In this document: positions 8,085 through 15,833 of the stretch, in pieces
Layout: every line of letters begins with the position of its first letter
How positions within the stretch are numbered: position 1 is the first letter of the stretch
Assembly (NCBI RefSeq): GCF_030410515.1
Contig: NZ_JAUHHD010000002.1
Span: 475,419-539,418, forward strand
DNA length: 64,000 nt
Direction: 5' to 3'
Origin: Arthrobacter sp. YD4
Lineage (GTDB): Bacteria > Actinomycetota > Actinomycetes > Actinomycetales > Micrococcaceae
The notes under the pieces: model-generated
The model's input: only the letters and a program-made list of their open reading frames with translations
The model's database searches: none
What the model was told of the DNA's origin: nothing
Program-made: the position numbers and the translations under genes

Positions 8085-9668
8085 ATGCCCAAAGACCGAA
8101 GCACGACCGACTCTTCCGCAGGCGTAGCCAACGCCGCCGGAACCAACCCTGGCGCACCCGTCGCCGCCAAGAAGCCACGCCTCCGCCGCCGCCGGCTCCG
8201 CGAGTCCGACGTCAACGTCGTTGACCAGCCGATGCTGAAGAAGGCCCTCGGCGGAACCATCGTCGGCAACACCATGGAATGGTACGACGTCGGCGTGTTC
8301 GGCTACCTGATCACCACCATGGGCCCGGTCTTCCTGCCCGAGGCGGACAAGACCGTCCAGACCCTCTTCCTGCTCGGCACCTTCGCCGCCACGTTCATCG
8401 CCCGCCCCCTCGGCGGCGTCGTGTTCGGGTGGCTGGGCGACAAGGTGGGCCGCCAGAAGGTCCTGGCCGCCACCCTGCTGATCATGGCGGCCAGCACCTT
8501 CGCCGTCGGACTGCTCCCGGGCTACGCCCAGATCGGCATCTGGGCCGCCGTGCTGCTGGTGGTCTTCAAGCTCATCCAGGGCTTCTCCACCGGCGGCGAA
8601 TACGCCGGCGCCACCACCTTCGTCAGCGAATACGCCCCGGACAAGCGCCGCGGCTTCTTCGCCAGCTTCCTGGACATGGGCAGCTACCTGGGCTTCGCCC
8701 TCGGCGCCGCGCTGGTGTCCGTCCTGCAGCTGACCCTGGGCCAGGACACCATGGAGCAGTGGGGTTGGCGCATCCCGTTCCTCGTGGCCGGCCCGCTCGG
8801 CGCCGTCGCCGTGTACTTCCGGAGCAAGATCGAGGAATCCCCGCAGTTCCAGGCCACCCTGGATGCCCAGGAGAACCTCGCCAAGGACGCCTCCGCCAGT
8901 GATGACACCGCCTCAAAGGGTCCGGTGGGCATCGTGAAGGCCTACTGGCGCTCGATCATCACCGCCATGATCCTGGTGGCCGCCGCGAACACCGCCGGCT
9001 ACGCCCTGACCTCCTACATGCCGACCTACCTCACCGAGTCCAAGGGCTACGACGAGGTGCACGGCACCCTGCTGACCATCCCCGTCCTGGTGGTCATGAG
9101 CCTCTGCATCCCGCTGACCGGCAAGCTCTCCGACCGGATCGGCCGCCGGCCCGTGCTCTGGATCGGTGCCATCAGCACCGTGGTCCTGGCCACCCCGGCA
9201 TTCATGCTGATCGGCGTCGGCGAGATCTGGTCCACCCTGGCGGGCCTGGCGCTGATCGCGTTCCCCGTGACGTTCTACGTCGCCAACCTGGCCTCCGCCC
9301 TGCCGGCCCAGTTCCCGACCGCCAGCCGCTACGGCGCCATGGGCATCGCGTACAACTTCTCGGTGGCGATTTTCGGCGGCACCACGCCGTTCATCGTCGC
9401 GGCCCTGATCTCGGCCACCGGCAACGACATGATGCCGGCGTACTACCTGATGGCCACCTCGGCGATCGGCGCCGTCGCGATCTACTTCCTGCGCGAATCC
9501 GCCCAGATGCCGCTGCCCGGCTCCATGCCGAGCGTGGACACCCAGGCCGAGGCCCGGGAACTGGTCGCCACCCAGGACGAAAACCCTCTGATCGACCTGG
9601 AACACATGGATATGCCCCTGGTCGCCGCGGGCGACTCCGACGGCGGCAAGGTCGGCGCACCGGCCTAG
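8085..9668 (+). CDS. MHS-family MFS transporter (ProP-like proton symporter)
   Basis: Inner-membrane major-facilitator symporter of the metabolite:H+ symporter family, which takes up small osmolytes or organic acids such as proline, betaine, shikimate or ketoglutarate; the substrate is not determinable. Evidence: about 50 hydrophilic N-terminal residues, then GGTIVGNTMEWYDVGVFGYL, the MFS signature RPLGGVVFGWLGDKVGRQKVL, FKLIQGFSTGGEYAGATTFVSEYAP, and a second-half GKLSDRIGRRPVLW. 12 spans are expected and the hydrophobic pattern fits. ATG at 8085 has AGGAG at 8072-8076, preferred over the in-phase ATG at 8061. 527 aa is typical. Single gene. Confidence 0.9.
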   Translation: MPKDRSTTDSSAGVANAAGTNPGAPVAAKKPRLRRRRLRESDVNVVDQPMLKKALGGTIVGNTMEWYDVGVFGYLITTMGPVFLPEADKTVQTLFLLGTFAATFIARPLGGVVFGWLGDKVGRQKVLAATLLIMAASTFAVGLLPGYAQIGIWAAVLLVVFKLIQGFSTGGEYAGATTFVSEYAPDKRRGFFASFLDMGSYLGFALGAALVSVLQLTLGQDTMEQWGWRIPFLVAGPLGAVAVYFRSKIEESPQFQATLDAQENLAKDASASDDTASKGPVGIVKAYWRSIITAMILVAAANTAGYALTSYMPTYLTESKGYDEVHGTLLTIPVLVVMSLCIPLTGKLSDRIGRRPVLWIGAISTVVLATPAFMLIGVGEIWSTLAGLALIAFPVTFYVANLASALPAQFPTASRYGAMGIAYNFSVAIFGGTTPFIVAALISATGNDMMPAYYLMATSAIGAVAIYFLRESAQMPLPGSMPSVDTQAEARELVATQDENPLIDLEHMDMPLVAAGDSDGGKVGAPA

Positions 9669-9832
9669 TCACCCCGGCCCAGCGCCCCGCCCTCCGAGGC
9701 CCGTCGCGGCCCGTCCGTCCCCACCGGGGCGGCGGCCACGGCGGGCCTTTGGCGGCTCCCGGCCCGCTTCGATTCCATCCCTGGCCGCGCCCCCATCCGC
9801 TCTCCCCCACCACAACGCCGCAGGAGGTCCGC

Positions 9833-10897
9833 TTGCTGTCCACGCCGCTGTCCTCCCTGCTCCGCCACGCCAAGGGTCTGCACTCGCTGGGACCGGCCAA
9901 CCGGGACCACGCCTCGGCGCTGCGCGTGGCGCTCAGCGTCGCCGTTCCCTCGCTGGCACTGCTGGCCGCCGGGCGGGCGGACCTGATCGTCTACGCCGTC
10001 TTCGGTGCCCTGACCGGCATGTACGGCCGCTCCGAACCGCACCAGCTCAGGCTCCGGCACCAACTCCAGGCGGCGCTGGTTTTGGTGGGCGGCCTGGCCG
10101 TGGGCGTGCTGCTCTCGGTCAACCACCTGCACTCCTGGACTCTCGTGGCCGTGGAGTCCGGCCTCGCCGCCGTCGGCTCACTCTTCGCGGACCGGGTGAA
10201 CCTGAAACCGAACGGTCCGTTCTTTGGCCTCCTGGCCCTCGGCGCGTGCGCGTCCATCCCCTCCCCCGTGCCGGGACCGGCTGCCGTCCTGATCGGCGCC
10301 GGGTCCGCGGCGTTCTCCATCCTGGTCGGCTTCGCCGGCTGGGTCCGCAGCCGGAAATGGGTGCGCGGGGCGGGACGGACCGTGCCGCCGCTGCGCGGCG
10401 CCCGCCGCCGGGCGGCCTGGATTCATGCCGCCCGCTACCTGGCCGCGGTCGGGGCGGCCGGCAGCATCGGGGTGCTCAGCGGCAGCGGCCACCCGCACTG
10501 GGCGATGGCCGCGGCGGCGGTGCCGCTGGCCGGCGCCGACCTGCCGAGCAGCGTCTACCGCGGCCTGCACCGGATTGTGGGCACGCTGCTGGGTCTGCTG
10601 GTGGTGGCGGCCGTGCTCTTTCCCTGGGCAGGCTCCCCGCTGCGGTTGTTCCCCGCCGGCGAGACCGCCGCCGTCGCGGTGCTGGTGATCGTGCTGCAGT
10701 TCGGTACGGAGCTGTTCATGGCCCGGCACTACGGGCTGGCCATGGTGTTCTTCACCCCCGTGATCCTGCTGATGACCCAGCTCTCCTCCCCCGCCGACCC
10801 GCACCTGCTGGTGGCCGAACGGGCGGTAGAGACGCTGCTCGGCGCCTGTGTGGGGATCGCCGTCGTGCTGTTGATCCGCCGCCGGGCCGCTACTTAG
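9833..10897 (+). CDS. FUSC-family integral membrane protein
   Basis: 354 aa with two hydrophobic blocks of several spans each (about 35-150 and 190-345), matching the FUSC/aromatic-acid-exporter-like architecture; the transported substrate is unknown. The motif-like FGALTGMYGR and the late GTELFMARHYGLAMVFFTPVILLM resemble FUSC_2 proteins. I chose TTG at 9833 because AGGAGGT at 9822-9828 lies 4-5 nt upstream; CTG at 9836 is a weaker alternative, and the ORF's earlier start is Pro/Arg-rich non-coding-like sequence. Its 3' end overlaps the convergent dehydrogenase gene by 8 nt. A second FUSC protein lies at 33.5 kb. Confidence 0.75.
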   Translation: MLSTPLSSLLRHAKGLHSLGPANRDHASALRVALSVAVPSLALLAAGRADLIVYAVFGALTGMYGRSEPHQLRLRHQLQAALVLVGGLAVGVLLSVNHLHSWTLVAVESGLAAVGSLFADRVNLKPNGPFFGLLALGACASIPSPVPGPAAVLIGAGSAAFSILVGFAGWVRSRKWVRGAGRTVPPLRGARRRAAWIHAARYLAAVGAAGSIGVLSGSGHPHWAMAAAAVPLAGADLPSSVYRGLHRIVGTLLGLLVVAAVLFPWAGSPLRLFPAGETAAVAVLVIVLQFGTELFMARHYGLAMVFFTPVILLMTQLSSPADPHLLVAERAVETLLGACVGIAVVLLIRRRAAT

Positions 10898-11675
10898 CCC
10901 GGCGGGGCGGTCCGGCCACGAGCTTCGCCGGCAGCAGCCGCGCGGCCGCGACCAGCGCCTTGTAGCGCCGGCTGGGGATGGACACGCCACGGCCCCGGGC
11001 GTTGTCCGCCAGGCCCTCACGGACCACCTGTTCAGCGCTCAGCCACATCCAGGACGGCGCCACGGACTTATCCATGCCCATCCGATCGTGAAATTCGGTG
11101 TGGGTGAAGCCGGGGCAGACGGCCGTCACGTGTATGCCCCGCGAGGCATATGCAATGTTGGCCCACCGGCTGAAGCTCAGCAGCCAGGCCTTCGCGGCCG
11201 AGTAGGTTTCCCGCGGCAGGAACGCGGCGACGGAGGCCACATTGATGATCCGGCCGGAGCCCCGCTGGAGCATGCCCTGCAGGGCGGCGTGCGAGAGCTC
11301 CATCGCCGTCTCGACATGGAGCTTGAGGTGGCGCTTCTCGTCCTCGATCGGGTTCTCGGCGAAAGAGCGGAGCAGGCCCATGCCGGCATTGTTGACCAGG
11401 ATCTCCACCGGGCGGGCGGGATCGGCGAGGCGCGCGACGACGGCGGCAACGCCCGTGTCCTCGGTCAGATCGGCCGGGAGCACCTCTGCCGTCACTCCGA
11501 AGGTGTTCTCCAGCTCCTCGGCGACGGCACGCAGCCGCCCGGCGTCGCGGGCCACGAGGACCAGCCGGTGGCCCTGCTCGGCCAGCTGGCGGGCGAACTC
11601 GGCCCCGAGCCCGGCGGTGGCGCCGGTGACCAGGGCAGTGGATGCGGGCGTGGCTCCGGGGGTCTCTGCTGTCAT
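10890..11675 (-). CDS. SDR-family short-chain dehydrogenase
   Basis: 261 aa NAD(P)-dependent oxidoreductase of the classical short-chain type; substrate unknown. It shows the cofactor motif ALVTGATAGLGAEFA (TGxxxGxG), LVNNAGMG, the catalytic Ser in IINVASVAAFLP and YSAAKAWL (YxxxK), then VCPGFTHTEF. The C-terminal extension and overall pattern resemble DltE/YqjQ-type enzymes. The start is predicted leaderless: TAGGCT on the minus strand (11682-11687) is 6 nt before the ATG. Convergent with the FUSC gene. Confidence 0.9.
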   Translation of the reverse strand: MTAETPGATPASTALVTGATAGLGAEFARQLAEQGHRLVLVARDAGRLRAVAEELENTFGVTAEVLPADLTEDTGVAAVVARLADPARPVEILVNNAGMGLLRSFAENPIEDEKRHLKLHVETAMELSHAALQGMLQRGSGRIINVASVAAFLPRETYSAAKAWLLSFSRWANIAYASRGIHVTAVCPGFTHTEFHDRMGMDKSVAPSWMWLSAEQVVREGLADNARGRGVSIPSRRYKALVAAARLLPAKLVAGPPRRAK

Positions 11676-11681
11676 AGCTGA

Positions 11682-11687
11682 AGCCTA
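11682..11687 (-). promoter_or_regulatory. -10 element, leaderless start
   Basis: TAGGCT on the minus strand, 6 nt before the ATG at 11675. Confidence 0.5.
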
Positions 11688-11752
11688 GTCCCGGTCCCGC
11701 CTGCAATCAGGCACAAAAGGCTCAGGCAACATCAGACTCGGATAGAAACGGC

Positions 11753-12637
11753 TCAGGCGGAAATTGGGCCGGCGGCGCGTTCGCCGTCGGGGGTGTCGTC
11801 GTTATCCCCGTCGACGGCAGCCCGGAGCGGGTTACGGTCCTGGGTTCGGACGGCCAGTTCGGCCGCGGCGCGTTCGGTGGCCGAGGGATCGGCCTCGTCG
11901 AGGTCTTCCCCGGCGAGCATCTCGGCGGCCTGGTCCATGGCGGAGATGTCCTCCGGGGTCAGCTCTGCGGAGGCGTCGGTGGCCAGCCCGGAGGTCAGCT
12001 CGGCGGAGCCGGCCCCGGGCAGCCCGTCCTCACGGCGGTGGCGGTGCTGCAGTTCCTCGGCGGCGAGGTCATACCAGGTGTGCGCGCCGAAGGAGGGGTG
12101 GGTGGTGTCGAGGTGCCTGTACAGGGCGTCGGCCAGCTGGCCGAGGGCGTCGTCGGAGAGTGCCCGCACGGTCACCGCCGGGTCCAGGGTCCCCTCGAAG
12201 TACTGGGCCAGCTCCAGGCCCTGGATGCGCTCCCCGGTCTCCACCGGGTCCTCGTCCACGTCGGCGGTGGTGGACGGCGCGCCCAGCCGGTCGTCGCTGA
12301 GGGCGCCGGCTTCGTCGTCGTCGTCGGCAAGCTCCCCGGCGGCCGGCCCCACGTGGGCCAGGCAGACCGGCAGTTCCGCCGGCTCCAGCAGTTCCAGCGC
12401 GAAACCCTCAGCCCGGGAGGACGAGGATTCCCTCAGGGACAGCAGGATCTCGGGATCGAGGTGGGAGGCGCCGTACAGGTCCAGGGTCACGTCCGCACCG
12501 GCGGCAAGGCGGCTGGAACGCCGCATGATGTGCAGCAGGGCGGGGTAGCTGTCCTGGGTGAGGCACCCTGAGGCTTCCAGGGTCACGTGGCCGGTATCGG
12601 CATCAACACGGACAAGCACACGCAGTTTGTGGTTCAC
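11753..12637 (-). CDS. STAS-like protein with long acidic C-terminus, function unknown
   Basis: 294 aa. The first ~70 residues (NHKLRVLVRVDADTGHVTLEASGCLTQDSYPALLHIMRRSSRLAAGADVTLDLYGASHLDPEILLSLRE) have the strand-helix spacing of a STAS/anti-sigma-antagonist domain, but no clear phosphorylatable Ser motif, so this is only a resemblance. The rest is Asp/Glu/Ala-rich and probably disordered, with one folded stretch around YFEGTLDPAVTVRALSDDALGQLADALYRHLD. GTG at 12637 has GGAG 7 nt upstream. The ORF continues upstream through the acetyltransferase gene, which I treat as spurious. It has its own promoter. Confidence 0.65.
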   Translation of the reverse strand: MNHKLRVLVRVDADTGHVTLEASGCLTQDSYPALLHIMRRSSRLAAGADVTLDLYGASHLDPEILLSLRESSSSRAEGFALELLEPAELPVCLAHVGPAAGELADDDDEAGALSDDRLGAPSTTADVDEDPVETGERIQGLELAQYFEGTLDPAVTVRALSDDALGQLADALYRHLDTTHPSFGAHTWYDLAAEELQHRHRREDGLPGAGSAELTSGLATDASAELTPEDISAMDQAAEMLAGEDLDEADPSATERAAAELAVRTQDRNPLRAAVDGDNDDTPDGERAAGPISA

Positions 12638-12687
12638 GGGATACTCCAAAAGAAACGTCCGTGAGCCAACTGCATAACTCAGAGCTA

Positions 12688-12716
12688 ACCATACGAGCTT
12701 GTTGCCGGGCTCACAA
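12688..12716 (-). promoter_or_regulatory. Promoter of the STAS-like gene
   Basis: On the minus strand TTGTGA (12711-12716), 17-bp spacer, TATGGT (12688-12693), about 50 nt before the GTG start at 12637. The -35 lies just outside the 3' end of the upstream acetyltransferase gene. Confidence 0.5.
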
Positions 12717-12720
12717 GCTG

Positions 12721-13065
12721 TCAGGCACCGGCGGGCGGCTGCTCCGGCCAGTCGACGCACTGGTTGTATCCCTCGTGCTTGCGCAGGTAGCGGTAGATGA
12801 ACGGGCAGTGCGGGATGATCCGTTTGCCGGAGGCGACGACGTCGTCCAGGGCGAAGTGCGCCAGCACCTTGGCCAGTCCCCGGCCGGCGAACCGTTCCTC
12901 GGTTTCCGTGTGGGTGAAGTCCACGTGACCCGGGCGGTCGATGTACCGGGCCTGCACGGCGAGCTCGCCGCCGACGTGCAGCTCGTACCGGTGCAGCGCG
13001 TCGTTGCGGGTGGTGGTGACGTCCGGGCCAAAGGTGTCTTCGGTTCTTGCCGCGCTCTCGGTCAT
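12721..13065 (-). CDS. Small GNAT-like acetyltransferase (YidJ/GCN5-CG type)
   Basis: 114 aa. The segment YELHVGGELAVQARYIDRPGHVDFTHTETEERFAGRGLAKVLAHFALDDVVASGKRIIPHCPFIYRYLRKHEGY matches the compact N-acetyltransferase family that includes E. coli YjdJ: an R-GxGLA acetyl-CoA loop and the C-P-[FY] segment near the end. Substrate unknown. Its ATG overlaps the stop of the acyltransferase gene in an ATGA junction (13062-13065), so the pair is translationally coupled. Confidence 0.8.
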   Translation of the reverse strand: MTESAARTEDTFGPDVTTTRNDALHRYELHVGGELAVQARYIDRPGHVDFTHTETEERFAGRGLAKVLAHFALDDVVASGKRIIPHCPFIYRYLRKHEGYNQCVDWPEQPPAGA

Positions 13066-14396
13066 GGTTCGACCTTGGCATGTATCTCCGGGGGTGGCAA
13101 TGGGTCCCCCGCACCGTGCGGACCGGGCGCCGGGGCGCGCACCGGTATGCGGCCCAGCAGCAGGCCGGCGAGCGCGAAGCAGGCGGCACCGCCGCCCAGC
13201 AGCCCCACGGTCAGTCCGTTGACGGCGGCCTGGACCACCGGCAGGAAGACCACGACGGCGGCGGTGGCCACGGCGGTGGCCGGCCGGGACCGGGGCGGCC
13301 CGGGCGCCATCGGCCGCTCCTCCAGCCTTCCGAAGAGGGCCAGGACGGGCAGCAGCAGGAGGGCGACGGCGAGCAGCAGCAGCGGACGGGTCCACCACCA
13401 GGCGGCGCTGCCGCCGGCGGGCAGGGCCAGGCGGGTCAGCAGGAGCAGCCCGGAGAGGGCAGCGATCAGCGGCAGGTGCCAGAGGTAGATGGTCATGGAC
13501 CGGCGGCCGACGGCGGCGAGGACGGCCCCGACCGGCCGGAGGGCCGCCAGCCGGACCAGCCAGGGCCGCAGCAGCTGCAGGGCCGCGGCCTGTGAGACGG
13601 CCAGCAGGAAGAGGGTGAGGTTGGGCGGGTTGAGGTTCACCAGCATGTTCCCCGAGTAGAGGCGCAGCACCACCGCGGCGCCCAGGACGGCGTTGCTGCC
13701 GGCCACCAGGCCCAGCAGGGCCGCCGGGCCCAGCCGCAGCGTCCCGTCGGCCAGCAGGAACCCGAGCTGCTGCACGGCACACCAGAGGAACACCATGTTG
13801 GCGTACGCCAGGCCGGGCACCGCGCCGCGGAGGCAGTCGACAGCCACCACCAGCGCCACCAGCGCGGCCAGCGTCAGCCACGGGGCCCTCGCATGCAGGG
13901 CGGCCAGCCACGGAAGGTTCAACTGCGCGGCCAGGTACGCCGCCAGGAACCACAGCGGCATGCCCGCGCCGCTGGCCAGCAGCTGGACCACCTGCGGGTC
14001 CACCCCCGCCAGCCGGGCCGCCCACAGGCCGGTGAACATCATCGCCAGGAGCACCGCGGCCGGGCGGATCAGCCGCAGCAGCCGGGCCTGGACGAATTCG
14101 GAGGCCGTTCCGCCGATGGAGCGCAGCCGCCGCCACGAGTAGAGCCCGGTCACGCCCCCGGCCACGAAGAACAGCGGCATCACCTGCAGCACCCACACCA
14201 CGGGCTCAAACCAGCGTTGGTTGCCGAGGGTGTTCTCCGAGGTGACCGTGCCGTCCGGGTGCAGCACCGGGCTGACCATCAGCGTGTGGCCAACCACCAC
14301 CAGGGCCAGGCAGAACAGCCGGGCGAGGTCGATCGCCGGATCACGGCCGTCCGTGCTCCGGGTTCCGGTCCCCCGCTGCCCCGAGCCCCCGGTCAT
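13062..14396 (-). CDS. Acyltransferase-3 family membrane protein
   Basis: 444 aa integral membrane protein with about 10 hydrophobic spans, typical of the acyltransferase_3 (OafA/WecH-like) family that O-acylates cell-surface sugars or lipids. Visible: the early RDPAIDLARLFCLALVVVGHTLM, with the family's conserved His after the first span, PLFFVAGGVTGLYSWRR, and SMTIYLWHLPLIA, a hallmark of the family, near residue 300. The Pro-rich C-terminus is cytosolic. The start is the ATG at 14396; no clear Shine-Dalgarno. First gene of a two-gene operon with the small acetyltransferase. Confidence 0.85.
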   Translation of the reverse strand: MTGGSGQRGTGTRSTDGRDPAIDLARLFCLALVVVGHTLMVSPVLHPDGTVTSENTLGNQRWFEPVVWVLQVMPLFFVAGGVTGLYSWRRLRSIGGTASEFVQARLLRLIRPAAVLLAMMFTGLWAARLAGVDPQVVQLLASGAGMPLWFLAAYLAAQLNLPWLAALHARAPWLTLAALVALVVAVDCLRGAVPGLAYANMVFLWCAVQQLGFLLADGTLRLGPAALLGLVAGSNAVLGAAVVLRLYSGNMLVNLNPPNLTLFLLAVSQAAALQLLRPWLVRLAALRPVGAVLAAVGRRSMTIYLWHLPLIAALSGLLLLTRLALPAGGSAAWWWTRPLLLLAVALLLLPVLALFGRLEERPMAPGPPRSRPATAVATAAVVVFLPVVQAAVNGLTVGLLGGGAACFALAGLLLGRIPVRAPAPGPHGAGDPLPPPEIHAKVEP

Positions 14397-14498
14397 GGCG
14401 GGGCTACGCCGCCCTCACGCTGTCCACAGCACCATTGTGGCCCAGCGCCGCGGGCCGGGGTAAGGGCAGGAAGGGCCGGCGAGCGCGGCCAGGGTGGG

Positions 14499-14903
14499 CT
14501 AGGTGAGGATGGCGGCGAGGCCCAGCACGACGGCGAGCAGCGGCAGGGTGCCCTGGGTGGCGGCGGGGCGGAGGTACTTCCTGCCGCTGAGGGCCAGCAC
14601 CAGGGCCGCCAGCAGCATCGAGCCGCAGCAGCTGAGGATCAGGGTCCAGCCGACCACGGCGGCGGACGTTGCGGGCCCGCCGAAGGCCACGCAGCCCGCG
14701 CCTACGAACGCGCCGATGGCCAGGAACAGGTTGTAGAAGCCCTGGTTGTAGGCCATCGGCCGGGTGGTTTCCGCGTCCGCCTGCGAGGCCAGGCCGAACC
14801 GCTGCCACGTCGCGGGCCGGGTCCACTGGAAGGACTCCAGGATGAAGATGTAGACGTGGAGCAGGGCTGCCAGCAGGGCAAAGACGAGGGAGGCTAGGAT
14901 CAT
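14499..14903 (-). CDS. DUF1304 membrane protein
   Basis: 134 aa with four hydrophobic segments (about 3-20, 50-70, 77-99, 112-132), matching the DUF1304 family. Characteristic is LHVYIFILESFQWTRP near the N-terminus, with AYNQGFYNLFLAIGA. Function unknown. The start is leaderless (TAGGAT 6 nt upstream on the minus strand), and a perfect inverted repeat covers the -10 and the first six codons. Confidence 0.85.
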   Translation of the reverse strand: MILASLVFALLAALLHVYIFILESFQWTRPATWQRFGLASQADAETTRPMAYNQGFYNLFLAIGAFVGAGCVAFGGPATSAAVVGWTLILSCCGSMLLAALVLALSGRKYLRPAATQGTLPLLAVVLGLAAILT

Positions 14904-14922
14904 GGGTTGATCCTAGCCTCCC
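14888..14922. promoter_or_regulatory. Perfect 15-bp inverted repeat across -10 and start of DUF1304 gene
   Basis: Arms GGGAGGCTAGGATCA (14888-14902) and TGATCCTAGCCTCCC (14908-14922) are exact reverse complements with a 5-nt spacer. The right arm contains the -10 of the DUF1304 gene (TAGGAT on the minus strand, 14910-14915); the left arm lies in its first codons. It could be a repressor operator. Confidence 0.6.
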
Positions 14923-14960
14923 GCCGCTTTGCAGACTTCCTGCGTGGCCGAGTACCCGTG

Positions 14961-15833
14961 CTACCGGGCCAGGGCCGCCAGGGACGCGGCCGCGAAACTC
15001 CGCGCGGAGCCGGTCCAGTGGCCCAGCAGGCCCTGCAGGTTCTCGCCGTCGGCCCGGTGCGCGGGCAGCTGCTCGGTGAGGGCCTGCAGCACGCCGGTGC
15101 GCAGCTCGGTGTTGAAGTTGACCTTGCCCACGTTCATCGCAGCGGCCTTGGCCAGCTCGGAGGCCGGAATCCCGGAGGCGCCGTGAAGCACCAGCGGCAC
15201 CCTGACCCGCACGGCCACCTCCTGCAGGACGTCCCAGCGCAGCCGGGGTTCGCCGCGGTACTTGCCGTGGACGTTGCCCACGGCCACGGCCAGCAACCGG
15301 GCGCCGGTGCGGGCCACGAAGTCCTCCACCTGGCCGGGGTCGGTCAGGCCCGCCTCGTGACCGGCGGCGTTCCCGCCGGCGTCGGGGCCGAAGGCGCGGT
15401 CCTCGTCGCCGGCGAGGCCGCCAAGCTCGGCCTCGATGACGATGTCGTCCCGGCCCTGCGCTTCGAGACGGGCCCGGACGTCCCGGACCAGGGCGATGTT
15501 CTCCTCGTAGGGCAGCGCGGAGCCGTCCACCAGCACCGAATCGGCCCCGGCGTCGACGGAATCCAGGATCAGCTGCGGGTCCGCGGCGTGGTCCAGCTGG
15601 ACCGCGACGGGGACGCCGGCGTCGTCGGCGAGGCCACGGAGGGCCGTGATCAGCCGCGGGCCGTTCGGGGTGCCCGCGGTCTTCGGTGCCACCAGCAGGA
15701 TGATGCCCCGCCCGGCCTCCTCCGCCGCGCCCACCACGGCCAGCGCCGTCGTGAAGTCGTAGCAGGTGAAGGCCGGGACGGCCGAGCCCTGCTGCAGGGC
15801 GCCGGCGACCAGGGTGTCCAGACGGGTACGCAT
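14961..15833 (-). CDS. Class II fructose-bisphosphate aldolase-family enzyme
   Basis: 290 aa zinc-dependent (class II) aldolase of the FbaA/GatY/KbaY family. Catalytic and metal positions are intact: Asp81-His82 in LDHA, Glu near 135 in EAELGG, His189 in GNVHGKYRG, His217 in LHGASGIP. Conservative changes from the family consensus (GNVHG for GTVHG, LHGAS for LHGGS) suggest a substrate other than fructose bisphosphate. It is the last gene of the acid-sugar operon and overlaps the permease stop by 1 nt. I infer it cleaves, or decarboxylates, the phosphorylated intermediate of this pathway; the true substrate is unknown. Confidence 0.85.
   Translation of the reverse strand: MRTRLDTLVAGALQQGSAVPAFTCYDFTTALAVVGAAEEAGRGIILLVAPKTAGTPNGPRLITALRGLADDAGVPVAVQLDHAADPQLILDSVDAGADSVLVDGSALPYEENIALVRDVRARLEAQGRDDIVIEAELGGLAGDEDRAFGPDAGGNAAGHEAGLTDPGQVEDFVARTGARLLAVAVGNVHGKYRGEPRLRWDVLQEVAVRVRVPLVLHGASGIPASELAKAAAMNVGKVNFNTELRTGVLQALTEQLPAHRADGENLQGLLGHWTGSARSFAAASLAALAR

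Noticed and set aside
9749..9832. Upstream part of the FUSC ORF (first 28 codons)
   Set aside because: Pro/Arg/His-rich and before a perfect AGGAGGT; TTG at 9833 preferred.
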